From positions 6,369,785 through 6,433,784 of the forward strand of contig JARUPZ010000026.1 of NCBI GenBank assembly GCA_031213475.1: a DNA stretch of 64,000 bases, read 5' to 3'. Source of the DNA: Nereocystis luetkeana (lineage: Eukaryota; Sar; Phaeophyceae; Laminariales; Laminariaceae). Shown one piece after another: positions 31,758-42,235 of the stretch. The position numbers and the translations under genes were made by a program. Numbering within the stretch: position 1 is the first letter of the stretch; each line of letters begins with the position of its first letter. The notes under the pieces are model-generated. The model did no database searches. It saw only the letters and a program-made list of their open reading frames with translations, and was not told the origin of the DNA.

Positions 31758-32160
31758 TTTGCATAGTCGAAGGGAGTTTCGAGCCACCGGAAGGTCAACG
31801 GAAGTTGCCCCCTTGGTGTTTGGAGTTGAGACCGCGTTGTGGTCCACTGCTGCAGCAAAAAAAGGGGGTAAGTGGTACCGGGGGATCCTTGAAGCAGCCG
31901 AACGGTTCATGATGAGGTGGCACGAGGCTGAGGCTGACATGAGTAGGCAGCGCCGCGCATCCGCCGTGGACGGTGTCCAAGGGAATGGTGGGGGGGGGCA
32001 GGAGAAGTAGCAGAACACCCGACCAAGGGAATGCGGAGAAGGGGGGGAACAGGAGGAGTAGAAGGGAAACTGCGGTGGACGAAAATGGGAAGGAGATGGC
32101 AGACAGGGTAACAAGGCGCCAGGCCGCCCTGGAAGTAGACCATGACTATACTACTATTTA

Positions 32161-32265
32161 TTACGGGGGACCATAGTTAATAGGGTATATGGTATACATA
32201 AAAAACTATATATTTAACCATTTGTACTAGCAATATTTGGTCCTATCAACTATGGTCCCCCGTAG
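32161..32265. mobile_element. R2 MITE inserted in a LINE-A copy
   Basis: TTACGGGGGACCATAGTTAA to CCCCCGTAG (last base changed), TA on both sides. The uninterrupted site CATACTACTAGTGCTACC is at 40808-40825. Confidence 0.9.
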
Positions 32266-32325
32266 TAGTGCCACCAACTAACTGGTGCAGCTGGTTCGAA
32301 CGTGGTCTTCTCTTGGCTTGTCTTC

Positions 32326-32334
32326 TACCAGGTA
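32326..32334. repeat. micro-insertion TACCAGGTA in LINE-A 3' region
   Basis: It lies between GTCTTC and TTTGTTTTG. The corresponding region at 40855-40885 has no such motif. Confidence 0.6.
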
Positions 32335-32699
32335 TTTGTTTTGTTCTTCTTTCTTGCGCTGATTCTCCGTGATTTTCATTTTATTTATTTCTCTTCCTTT
32401 TTTCGGTTGATAAGCCGTATTGAAGGAGTCGTGTGGCGTGGGTGGATGACGAGCCTGTTCTGCTTGTTTCGTATTGTCTGACGTCAAGGGGCTGGGCGTA
32501 GTCGACGAACGCTGGGCGGAGACGGCAGTCAGGGTAGCAAGGTACCAGGCGGGCTAGCAGGGAGAACCTTTGGCTATACTACTCGTACCACAAACTGCTG
32601 CCGCTACCTGGAGGATTTTTGTGTCTCGGTTTGCCTGCTATTTTCCCTCGGTTCTCTGTCTTACTCTGTGTACGCGTAGTGGTATTTTTGATATTTATT

Positions 32700-33045
32700 T
32701 TTTTTCCGGGTCATTCTTACCGGAGAGCTTTTTTTCCAAACTTTCGACATTTTTTTCGTGCAATTTTTCAATCTTCCATATTTTCCTGTTTTTTTTCCAA
32801 ATATTGGAATGTTAACCCTTCCTTCTAGAGCTGCAGTCTCATGTTGGGGACAATCCACTCAAATTTCAAGTAGTTTACCCCCAAATTGGGACTGCGGTTC
32901 TAAAAGGGTTAACGAACTTAATATTTGTGCTTCTGGAGAATTTCACGAATAATAGTGACAGAACGCCTCCGTATATCGATACATATCTCCAATTATTTCT
33001 AAACTTTGGAAAAATTGGAAAAAAAGCTCTCCGATAAGAATGAGC
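32700..33045 (-). repeat. dispersed repeat R7 carrying an R1 MITE
   Basis: It is the reverse complement of 167-420, interrupted at TTAA by the R1 element 32816-32908. Confidence 0.8.
32816..32908. mobile_element. R1 MITE with proven TTAA duplication
   Basis: TTAA at 32812-32815 and 32909-32912 bracket 93 bp (CCCTTCCTTCTAGAGC to GCGGTTCTAAAAGGG). The other R7 copy reads straight across a single TTAA at about 297-300, so the duplication arose on insertion. Confidence 0.92.
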
Positions 33046-33104
33046 CTTATTTTCAAGTGTTTGCCACATCGCCTGCGGCAGGGCACGACAGTTATTTCTT
33101 CGAT

Positions 33105-33440
33105 TTATTTTTGTTCATCTCATTTATTATCTTCGCACATCTTCTTCTCTCTCTCCTTCCGACTCGTAACTCAGATCCGGGGTCACATAGCAGGCTCTTC
33201 CCGCTCCCTTCCCGCTACGGTACGTGCCCACATTTTTATCGCGAGAAGATTTCAGCCTTTCTTCCCTCGTCGACTCGCATCGAATTGTGCCTACCCACGC
33301 TGCAAGGCGCTCTCAACAATTGAATCCTTTTTTATTTTTGCAAATAAAGTCAAAGGTCCGACCCACCTGGGGCTCGAACCCAGGACTCAAATAAGTAGAA
33401 TTCGATGTTAACGCCCACTTGAACCACCGGGGCGACCGGC
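33105..33440 (-). mobile_element. SINE R4, full-length
   Basis: Complement: head GCCGGTCGCCCCGGTGGTTC, box B GGTTCGAGCCC, the R4 body and an A-rich tail at the left end. The right end joins a LINE-A tail. Confidence 0.85.
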
Positions 33441-33615
33441 ATGATGACATGGCATTGCATTGCCCACTGCTGCTGTGCTTCCTCCATACTGGCAACGTAG
33501 TATCTCTGTGGCGTAGCTTTGAAACCACAGAACTATACCTTCTAGGATTGAAGAATCGGCACGGACACTGGTTGTGCTGGATGTCGACGGGTAGAAAGAA
33601 CGGTTTAATGTGAAG
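33441..33615 (+). repeat. LINE-A 3' tail
   Basis: ATGATGACATGGCATTG through TCGGCACGGACACTGG and GGTTTAATGTGAAGAACACA. It is followed at once by a LINE-A tail in the opposite orientation. Confidence 0.8.
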
Positions 33616-33632
33616 AACACATATACTGGTTT

Positions 33633-34540
33633 ACGACAGGCACGACATACACATTCTATGAAATAGAGAAACGAAAGGACACAGAAGAGCAAACAAAAAC
33701 AAAGAAGACAAATCGAAAGAAAAAAAAAGAATAAATAAATAGAAGAAACAAACTACTGTCCTGTCGTGCCCCCCCCCCGCAGGCGAGGTGGCAGACACTT
33801 AAAAAGAACGAGCTGGAAGAAGAAGAAAAAATAACAAAAACACCACTACTTGTAAAAAGAGTCAGACAAAGAACCATGGGAAAATAACAAAGGGAAAATA
33901 ACAAGCAAACCAAAGGACAAGGCATCCTCCAAGTAGCTGCAGAAGTTTGTGGTACGAGTAATATAGACAAAGGTTCTCCCTGCTACATAGTCTGCCTGGT
34001 ACCTTGCTACCCTGACTGCCGTCTCCGCCCAGCGTTCGTCAACTATGCCCAGCCCCTTGGCGTCAGACAATACGAAACAACAAGCAGAACAGGCTCGTCA
34101 TCCATCCACACCACACAACCCCTTCAATACGGCTTATCAATCGAAAAAAGGAAGATAAAGAAATAAAATAAAGATCACGGAGAATCAGCGCAAGAAAGAA
34201 AAACAATACAAAAAGGAGACTAGACAAGGGAAGACCACGTTCGAACCAGCTGCAACAGTTGGTGGCACTATTTATATTAATAGTAGTATAGTCATGTTCT
34301 ACTTCCTAGTCGGCCTGGTGCCTTGCTACCCTGTCTGCCATCTCCTTCCTACTTTCGTCCTCCGCAGTTTCCCTTCCACTCCTCCTGTTCCCCCCCTCTC
34401 CGCATTCCCTTGGTCGGTTTTTCTGCCCCTTCTCCTGTTCCCCCTCCCCCCCCCATTCCCTTGGACACCATCCTCAGCGAATGCGCGGCGCTGCCTACTC
34501 ATCTCAGCCTCAGCCTCGTGCCTATGTACCTATAGAACAA
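33633..34540 (-). pseudogene. LINE-A C-terminal and 3' region, minus-strand copy
   Basis: The complement runs from the C-terminal coding end (GATGAGTAGGCAGCGCCGC equivalent) through the 3' region to CATAGAATGTGTATGTCGTG, parallel to 40600-41470. The Arg/Gly-rich coding end is broken and no catalytic domain is present. A TTTATATTAATA micro-insertion lies at 34271-34282. Confidence 0.8.
34271..34282. repeat. TTAATA-type micro-insertion at the same TA used by an R2 MITE
   Basis: GGCACTA is followed by TTTATATTAATA and then GTAGTATAG. The uninterrupted LINE-A site is at 40808-40825 (complement). In the copy at 31470-32690 this TA carries a whole R2 element. Confidence 0.75.
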
Positions 34541-34561
34541 TAAAAAGAAAGATATGTTTGT

Positions 34562-34620
34562 GACCACATAGAAAGCTTGTTGTCCTGTCTCTCTAGGATA
34601 AAGAATCTGCACGGACACTG
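34562..34620 (+). repeat. LINE-A tail scrap
   Basis: GACCACATAGAA, CTCTCTAGGATAAAGAATC and GCACGGACACTGGCTGG in LINE-A order. Confidence 0.55.
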
Positions 34621-34629
34621 GCTGGGTGT

Positions 34630-35165
34630 ATTGTCCAACAGACTGAAGCCTGGTTATGGCCATCATCGTCATGATGATGCACTCCCTTCTTTGGGACCCA
34701 AGTAACTAGCATGGTGCCATCTGGGCAACTTTGCGTGTCTGTATGCTTCAGTGCCTGCCTTTCGTATTTTCTTTCCCCCCCGCCCGTGATTATCGCTTTT
34801 TTGTCCCTTCTTTTTTTTCCATTTTTCTTTCGTCCCCGTTTGTACCTCTTTGTATCTTTGTTAGTATGGTCCGTTTTGCCTTTTTTTGCGTTTTGCTATA
34901 TGCATCTGTTTTTTTTTTTTTTTTTTTTTTTTGCTTCGCTTCATGTTCTTTTTAAGGTTTTTGTCTGCTCTTAATAGTCTCCTTTTTGCTTCCCTGGTGT
35001 CCGCAGTGTGGTGGAGTGCGTATGCTTGTTTTTTGTTTTTGCCTCTGTTTTTACTTGAGGTATTTCTTCCACTCCAGAGTTATTGGAGCCTGTCCTGCGA
35101 CCACGGACTGCATTGAATTGTGAGTTAATGTGAGAACAACAACAACGACAACAACAACAACAACA
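34630..35165 (+). repeat. dispersed repeat R6 with (AAC)n tail
   Basis: A near-identical partner of 25890-26410. It ends GAGTTAATGTGAGAACAAC and (AAC)n. A poly(T) expansion at 34909-34932 is longer than in the partner. Confidence 0.85.
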
Positions 35166-35167
35166 TT

Positions 35168-35345
35168 GTGTTGGATGTCGACAGGCGTCCTATCAACATT
35201 AATTAAACCGTTCTTTCGACCCGTCGACATCCAGCGCACAACAACCAGTGTCCGTGCCGATATCAAAGAGTTGCAAGTACTATGGTCGGAAAACTATACG
35301 CCACAGGGAGAGATGCTACATCGTTACAGAAAGAACACACACTAC
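35168..35345 (-). repeat. LINE-A 3' tail, rearranged
   Basis: It contains a small inverted pair (GGATGTCGACAGG and CCCGTCGACATCC), then GTGTCCGTGCCGAT and a diverged remainder. Confidence 0.65.
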
Positions 35346-35570
35346 TAAGCTGACAACAGCAAAGCTTGTTCTTTCCTGGTATTGTTTTTCACGAGGCAGA
35401 ATCGTATCTACCGGTACTTCTTAATTAACGTCGTCACTGGTTTTTGTAGTTTAAGTTGTTTACCCTTCATGGGGAATAATAACCTACGCAATTATCAGGG
35501 ACGTGGTATCATAACTGTGCTGCACCCTTTTGTGTCAGACAGTCCAGGAAGAGATGGCGATCGTTGATAT
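35346..35570. other. no recognisable feature
   Basis: Nothing supportable. Confidence 0.35.
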
Positions 35571-35574
35571 TCGT

Positions 35575-35913
35575 GTGTGTTTTTTTCTTTTTGCTCATCC
35601 CATTCATTATGTTCGCACATCTCCTTCTCTCTCTCCTTCCAACTCGTAACTCAGATCCGGGGTCACATAGCAGGCTCTTCTACCCCCTTCCCGCTACGGT
35701 ACGTGCCTTCATTTTTATCGCGAGAAGATGTCAGCCTTTTCTTCCCTCGTCGACTCGCATCGAATTGTGCCTACCCACGCTGCAAAGCGCTCTCAACAAT
35801 TGAATCCTTTTTATTTTTATTTTTGTTAATAAAGTCAAAAGTCCGACCCACCTGGGGCTCGAACCTCGGACTCAAAACACAAGTAGAATTCTTGAACCAC
35901 CGGGGCGACCGGC
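35575..35913 (-). mobile_element. SINE R4, nearly full-length
   Basis: All R4 blocks are present. About ten bases of the tRNA-like part (the GGTTAACCTCG segment) are deleted, so box B is kept and the box A end is altered. Confidence 0.85.
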
Positions 35914-36239
35914 ATCTGTGGTCGTAAGGTTCGATTGCTCCTTTTTTCACTGCGTATCCGCGAGTCTTCACTCTGACAGCACTCCAGATAGCAGCCAGGT
36001 GTGTTCCTCTTTCGTTTTCACGACTACCGTGCGTTTCGTACGGTGCAGGCAGCACTTCAGACAGCATCGGATTCCGCTGTAGTCAGCAGCCACGAGTTGG
36101 TTAGTGGTGGGAACGGGGGTACTCGTCTATCTATGTTATAGTTGAGAGGATATACCCGCGGCCATGTTAGTTCAGTTTGCACATTGGTTTTAGCTCGTGT
36201 GCGCTTTCTTCGTCTCGTGTATTTTGAGGCAGCCGAATT
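35914..36239. other. no recognisable feature
   Basis: Short frames only. Confidence 0.35.
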
Positions 36240-36356
36240 TTCGATTTTTTTTTTTGGTTTTTCGGATCTTCCTGGGCTCCAGCACCTTTGTGTGACCACG
36301 GACTCCTTAGTCAGAGAGTTAATGGAATAACAACAACAACAACAACAACAACAACC
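36240..36356 (+). repeat. R6 3' end with (AAC)n tail
   Basis: GGCTCCAGCACC, GTGACCACGGACTCC, GAGAGTTAATGGAAT, then CAACAACAAC. Confidence 0.65.
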
Positions 36357-36890
36357 AACAGCAGTAAGTAACTACCAGGTATATTCTGCCGTCGTACGTA
36401 CTCGTATAGTCGTACGATGATGTGACACGCGACACGCGCAACAACACACCTGGGGCGAATCTCAAACCCGGCTTTCTCGCGACAGCGGACAGAACGAAAA
36501 ACTTTTGTCGTAGGTGGGTGCAGCGCGTCCATGGGGGAAAAAAATAGGCGACGAGCTTTTTCCGAAGCCCCTACTTTCTAATTTCGAGTTGCGAAATGCA
36601 TGCTCCCCTTCCCCTCCCAGTTTAGGAAAGTATCAGCTTGTGGAAAATATTTCGATGTTTTTCGAAGTGGTTTTTCTTCTAGTCGTGTTTGCGTGATGAG
36701 TGCTGTCTTCACAATGAACCGTTCTTTCTACCAACTACAGACTTATACCTCGTATATAAGTTCAAGCAAAAATTAAGAAACAAATTGCGTCAACTACACA
36801 AAAGTATGAACGTATGCATGCAGGCATGCATATAGTTCCTCGAAAGGTACATGTTTAGTATTTTACTGACCGCAATGAACAGCAGCAGGA
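36357..36890. other. no recognisable feature
   Basis: Contains TACCAGGTA at 36373-36381 and otherwise nothing supportable. Confidence 0.4.
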
Positions 36891-37245
36891 GTGTGTGTGT
36901 GTGTGTTCTTCACATTAAACCGTTCTTTCTACCCGTCGACATCCAGCACAACCAGTCAGTGTCCGTGCCGATTCTTCAATCCTAGAAGAGATACAAGTTA
37001 TGTGGTCACAAAGCTACGCCACAGAGATACTACGTTGCCACGTGTGCAGTATGCAGCAAGCACTGCAGTGGGCGATGCAATGCCATGTCATCATACTAGC
37101 TAGATACGACAGGCACGACATACACATTTACTAGCTAGATACGACAGGCACGACATACACATTCGATGAAATAGATAAACGGACGGAAACAATCAAAGGG
37201 AAAACTAAAACAAAGTAGACAAATCGAAAGAGAAAAAGAAAAAAA
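36891..37245 (-). repeat. LINE-A 3' tail lying head-on against the LINE-A copy
   Basis: (TG)n TTCTTCACATTAAACCG to CAAATCGAAAGAGAAAAAG, the complement of 41380-42013 without the SINE. A 35-bp unit (ACTAGCTAGATACGACAGG onward) is duplicated in tandem at 37095-37164. It abuts the 5' end of the following LINE-A. Confidence 0.85.
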
Positions 37246-37250
37246 ATGGC

Positions 37251-40200
37251 ATAGTATATACGTACCCAGCAGTTTCATTTTTAAGGGCCTCTACTAGAGA
37301 AAAAAAGAAACAAAAAAAGAAAAAAAGAAGGCGGGGACGAGCCTCACGTCGGCTGGCAAAGAAAGCAGCACGCAAGGCTCGTAAGAGACAGAAGGAGGCA
37401 CTTGTGACGGTAGCGACCTACAATGTGCGCACCCTGGCTGTAAAGGGGAAGAACGGGTACGGACATGACGAGCGTGTACTGGCGAAGGGACGGCAACTCG
37501 GCTGTGACTTCATTGGCCTGCAAGAAACTCGGAGGTCCGGCAGCACGACGTTCCGTGCGGCAGGGTATCGTGTTTTCTGTTCAGGACAGGAAACAACAGC
37601 CACCAGGCAAGGGCTGTACGGAGTAGGCCTAGCTGTCAAGGAATCGTTGTGCAGCAAGTCTGTGTATACTCATCAGTTCGTTGACGAGCGGCTAATGTCT
37701 ATGCGCTTTGAGCTGGCTGGCAAATGCGAGGCAGTCAATTTCGTCGTTGCGTATGTTCCAACTGATTGTACCAAGGACGCCGAACTGAAACGTATTTTCT
37801 GGCAGAAGCTGGAGTACTTGGTGGAAAAAATCCCGACGAAAGAGTGTCTGTTTGTACTGATGGATGCCAACGCGCGAACTGGACAGAGGAAGGAAGGGTG
37901 CGGTGATGATGAAAGCAGAGTGCTGGGAGCGTATGGACGTGATGTTCGTAACGATAATGGCAGACGGCTCCTGTCGTTCGCCACCAATTGCAAGTTAGCT
38001 CTCACCAACACGTTTTTCAGCACGCGCAAGGGTGGGATATCGCATACTCATAACGGCACCGGCCCGAATGACCGTAAGCGGATTGACTACATCCTAACCC
38101 GTCAAGTCCATCGACCTAGAGTACAAGATGCGAAAGTCGTCCCACAGCCTCCTGCCCCAGCTAAGGCTGACTCAGACCACAACATCTTGTATATCAAAGT
38201 CCGACTCGGTGGTCATTTTGCGCCCAACAGACAAATACGTAGACCGACGAAACGCCGAGAGTTCGACAGGCAGCTTTTTATGTCCGATGGAAATTGTCGT
38301 GAACGAGTAGTCTCCAGGATCATCTCCACTCTCAACCAGCCAATCCAGCCCCGTAATACGTCTGGTATGGTTGAGATTTTCACTACGGCTGTTATTGATG
38401 CGGTCGAAAAAGAGGTACCACCCCCTGCACGTCGCCACTGCAGACATGGATGGTGTGAGTCTGCCGAAACCTTGGCCGCATTCATGCCAGCATGGACAGC
38501 GAGGGAGGATGCACGACAATTCTTGCGTGCCCACCCCCGGGACAGAACCGCGTGGAAGACCCTGAGATCTGCGTGTGCGAACCTGCAGAAGGTGATTGCC
38601 GCAGGACTGCATGCGTACTTCGAAGCGTACCTTGCCGAAACCGAACGACTCCTAGCGAACAACGACCAAAGAGGCTTTTACAAGCACCTTAAGAGTACGG
38701 TAGGATTGGAAGGGACTAAAGCGAGGAGCGAACAGTTCATTAGGGACGAGGACGGCACGATCCTACGGGATAAGGTGCGAATTCGTGAACGATGGGCGGG
38801 GTTTTACCACAAACTCTTGAACACGAAGTCGCTGAAACTCGATCCCACGATCATCGACCTCTTGCCACCGCGACCGCCTAAACTGTCGCTTGAAGATGAA
38901 CCATCCATAGACGAGATGACCGAAGCACTTAAGGGGATGTCGAATTGGAAAGCTGTCGGGCCAGATGGTCTCCCGGTCGAACTCCTAAAAATCGACCACC
39001 CGGCATTCGCCCAGCGCTTTCACAACATCCTTGTCAATGTTTGGTTAACAGGAGAAGTCCCTCAGCAATGGAAAGATGCGATCATCAAGGTCCTTCACAA
39101 AAAGAAGGATCGAACTGACTGCAACAACTATAGAGAGATTTCGCTTGTTGCCCACGCAGGCAAAGTGTTGTTGAAAATCGTCGCGTCCCGCCTCAGCAAC
39201 TACTGCGAGACCGAGGAACTACTCCCCGAGGAACAGTGCGGCTTCCGCCCCGCACGATCAACGATTGATATGTTGTTCGTCGTGCGCCGGCTGCAAGAGC
39301 TCGGAAGACAGAGGAAAATCCCCTTATACGTGTGCTTCATCGATCTGCAGAAAGCGTACGACTCTGTCGACCGAGAGCTGTTATGGAAGGTACTCACACG
39401 CTTTGGCGTACCAACCAAGATGCTGAGAATTATCCGTAATTTCCACGATGACATGCGGGCTCGCGTGCGTACTGATGACGGCGAGCTCTCGGAATGGTTT
39501 GATGTCACGCAGGGGCTGCGGCAAGGCTGTGTACTATCACCGTTACTGTTCAACGTGTTCTTCGCTGCTGCGTTACACGTCGTACTAGTACGCTTCAGCC
39601 AAGACGAAGCCATTGTAAGGGATTTGGTCCAACTCTGTGAAGCTGGAGTAGTTCGAACAGGGAAGGAGGAGCCATTGGCGTGCGTGCGAAGGTCTGTATG
39701 GGGCATGTTGTACGCCGACGATGCAGAAATTGTCTCGAAGTCGGCTGAAGGGCTCGCAAAAATGATGACAGTCATCGTGACTGTCTTCGAAGCAGCAGGC
39801 CTCACGGTGTCGGAAAAGAAGACTGAGACAATGGTCCTACAAACACCAGACCGGACAACCCTCGCACCACCGCTCGTCATCGAAGCGGCAGGTCAGAGGT
39901 ATAAGCAGACGACCCAGTTCTTATACCTAGGCGGCGTTATCCACGAAAACGCTGCGCTCTCGCTCGAAATCGACCGACGGATCCGCCTCATGCGAGCATG
40001 CCTCAAACGGTTCGGCCCGGAGTTGTATGATAGGACGACCGCCCCCCTTAGCCTTAAAGTCCGAATGCTGAAGGCCGAGGTGATTGAGACCCTGCTGTAC
40101 GAGTGTGTGACGTGGACCCTCAGAGCGGAACACTTTGCCAAGCTTCGAACGGCTCACCGCTAAGTAGTCCTGCTGCGAGTCATTGGCTTCCAGCGCCGAC

Positions 40201-40793
40201 TTCATACTGATCATGCCACCCTCTCGTACGCGAAGGCCCTCAAGATGACACGTTGCGAGAGCATCGAAACGACCATTCGTAAACGGCGGCTCTTCTTTGC
40301 GGGGGGCGTGGCACGGCAAAGCAAGGAGCGATTACCCAGTCGGGTAATGTTCGGGACGATAGCTGGTGGGGAGAACCCGAGACCAGGCGGACAGTGTAAG
40401 ACTTGGCATAGATGCATAGTCGAAGACCTTAGGGAGTTCCGAGCCACCGAAGGGTCAACGGAAGTTGCCTCCTTGGTGTTTGGAGTTGAGACCGCATTGT
40501 GGTCCACTGCAGCCAAAAAGGTGGGGAAGTGGTACCGGGGGATCCTTGAAGCAGCCGAACGGTTCATGGTGAGGTGGCACGAGGCTGAGGCTGAGATGAG
40601 TAGGCAGCGCCGCGCATCCGCCGTGGATGGTGCCCAAGGGAACGGGGGGGGAGGGGGCAACAGGAGAAGTGGCAGAAAGCCCGACCGAGGGAATGCGGAG
40701 AGGGGGGGGAACAGGAGGGGTAGAAGGGAAACGGCGGTAGACGAAAGTAGGAAGGAGATGGCAGACAGGGTAGCAAGGCACCAAGTCGACTAG
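37251..40793 (+). pseudogene. LINE-A non-LTR retrotransposon polyprotein (endonuclease plus reverse transcriptase), one in-frame stop
   Basis: It would nick DNA and copy its own RNA into the nick. The frame is open from about 37250 to TAA 40161 and continues in the same frame to 40793. Counting from GTG 37404, an apurinic-type endonuclease comes first: ATYNVRTL (4-11), LQETR with Glu41, LMDANARTG, RIDYIL, and SDHNIL with its His. Reverse transcriptase follows: FIDLQKAYDSVDR (Asp647), QGLRQGCVLSPLLFN, YADD (770-773), FLYLGG. The C-terminal block KMTRCESIETTIRKRR lies beyond the stop. Upstream of GTG the frame is Arg/Lys-rich with no ATG, so the true start is lost. No ORF1 is seen. Domain order and C-terminus suggest an RTE-like clade (inference). 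All catalytic residues are intact. Confidence 0.9.
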
Positions 40794-42013
40794 AAAGTAG
40801 AACATGACCATACTACTAGTGCTACCAACCGGTGCAGCTGGTTCGAACGTGGTCTTCCCTTGTCTTCTCTTCTTGTTTTTTTTGTTTTTTCTTTCTTGCG
40901 CTGACTCTCCGTGATTTTCATATTATTTTTCTCTTCCTCTTCCTTTTCTGATTGATAAGCCGTACTGAAGGAGCCGTGTGGCGTGGTTGGAAGACGAACC
41001 TGCTCTGCTCGTTTCGTATTGTCTGACGCCAAGGGGCTGGGCATAGTTGACGAACGCAGGGCGGAGACGGCAGTCTGGGTAGCAAGGTACCAGGCGGATT
41101 AGCAGGGAGAACCTGGCTATACTACTCGTACCACAAGCTGCTGCCGCCACCTGGAAGGTGCTTTGGGCTTTGGTCTGCCTGTTATTTCCCCTTTGTTATT
41201 TTTCCTTGTTACTTTCTCCTTGGTTCTTTGTCTTACTCTGTTCACAAGCAGTGGTGCTTTTTGTTATTTCTTCTTTTTTCCAGCTCGTTATTTTTCAAGT
41301 GTTGGCCACCTCGCCTGCGGGGAGGGGGGGCACGACAGATTGTTTCTCCTAGTTTTTGCTTTCATTTTTTTTCTTTTTCTCTTTCGATTTGTCTACCTTG
41401 TTTTTGTTTTCTCTTTGATTGTTTCTTTTCGTTTCACTATTTCATAGATTGCGTATGTCGTGCCTGTCGTATCTAGTATGATGACATGGCTTTGCATTGC
41501 CCACTGCAGTGCACACTGCACACGTGGCAACGTAGTATCTCTGTGGCGTAGCTTTGTGACCACAGAACTTGTATCTCTTCTAGGATTGAAGAATCGGCAC
41601 GGACACTTTTTTTTTTTTGTTTTTCCCATCCCATTCATTATCTTCGCACATCTTCTTCTCTCTCTCCTTCCAACTCGTAACTCAGATCCGGGGTCACATA
41701 GCAGGCTCTTCTCCCCCCTTCCCGCTACGGTACGTGCCTTCATTTTTATCGCGAGAAGATTTCAGCCTTTTCTTCCCTCGTCGACTCGCATCGAATTGTG
41801 CCTACCCACGCTGCAAGGCGCTCTCAACAATTGAATCCCTTTTTTTATTTTTGCAAATAAAGTCAAAGTCCGACCCTCCTAGGGCTCGAACCCAGGACTC
41901 AAACAAGTAGAATTCGAGGTTAACCACTTGAACCACCGGGGCGACCGGCTTGATTGTGCTGGATGTCGACGGGTAGAAAGAACGGTTTAATGTGAAGAAC
42001 ACACACACACACG
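40794..42013 (+). repeat. LINE-A 3' untranslated region ending in (AC)n
   Basis: It runs from the coding end through pyrimidine-rich DNA, then TCGGCACGGACAC. After an inserted SINE (41607-41949) it resumes as TGTGCTGGATGTCGACGGG, AATGTGAAGAACACACAC. At least ten 5'-truncated copies of this end lie in the window, in both orientations, and many stop at the same (AC)n. Confidence 0.8.
41607..41949 (-). mobile_element. SINE R4 inserted in the LINE-A 3' end
   Basis: A T tract at the left, the R4 body, then box B and the head GCCGGTCGCCCCGG (complement) at the right. It splits GGCACGGACAC from TTGTGCTGGATG, which are contiguous at 44952-44982. A clean target duplication is not evident. Confidence 0.88.
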
Positions 42014-42074
42014 GTTGGCCTTAGCGGCGAAGTTGTTTCCCAACCAACCACACACAGGCTTTCAAGAAGGTCGA

Positions 42075-42235
42075 CAATAATAGTCAGCTGAAAGTTGGCA
42101 CGGAAGGGAGGTAGACTTGGTGCATGGGTTTCCTTTTGTTTCCGAGGTTTTCTTCTTTCGGGAAAGTTATGAGTGATCCATGTTGAAGATCATGCTGCAC
42201 ATTGTCGGATGGCAAGAGAATAATAATAATATAGT
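42075..42235 (+). repeat. LINE-C 3' end, truncated copy with AAT tail
   Basis: TTGGCACGGAAGGGAGGTAG, GTGCATGGGTTTCC, GAAAGTTATGAGTGATCC, TTGTCGGATGGCAAGAG, then AATAATAATAAT. Confidence 0.85.

Larger units (their letters stand above)
31470..32690 (+). pseudogene. LINE-A C-terminal coding and 3' region, 5'-truncated copy
   Basis: It begins at ACACTTTGCCAAGCTTCG, equivalent to 40130, and follows the best LINE-A copy through the C-terminal coding block (MTRCESIETTIRKRRLFFAG, FGVETALWSTAA, ERFMMRWHEAEA) into the 3' untranslated part near 41240. It carries the same in-frame TAA (31502-31504) as the copy at 40161. Small indels put later parts out of frame. An R2 MITE (32161-32265), a TACCAGATA (31749-31757) and a TACCAGGTA (32326-32334) are inserted in it. 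Confidence 0.85.

Noticed and set aside
33990-34005. GCCTGGTACC counted as a micro-insertion
   Set aside because: The same string, as GGTACCAGGC, is native to the LINE-A 3' region in copies at 32543 and 41087, so it is not a gain.
40161-40163. TAA read as a sense codon (altered genetic code)
   Set aside because: A single shared stop in a dead retroelement is weak evidence, and the SINE, LTR and other frames show ordinary decay. No cellular gene is available to test it.
36891-42013. A DNA transposon with long terminal inverted repeats carrying a reverse transcriptase
   Set aside because: The outer arms are the LINE's own 3' tail, which occurs alone, in many lengths, and ends in (AC)n. No transposase or outer target duplication is seen.
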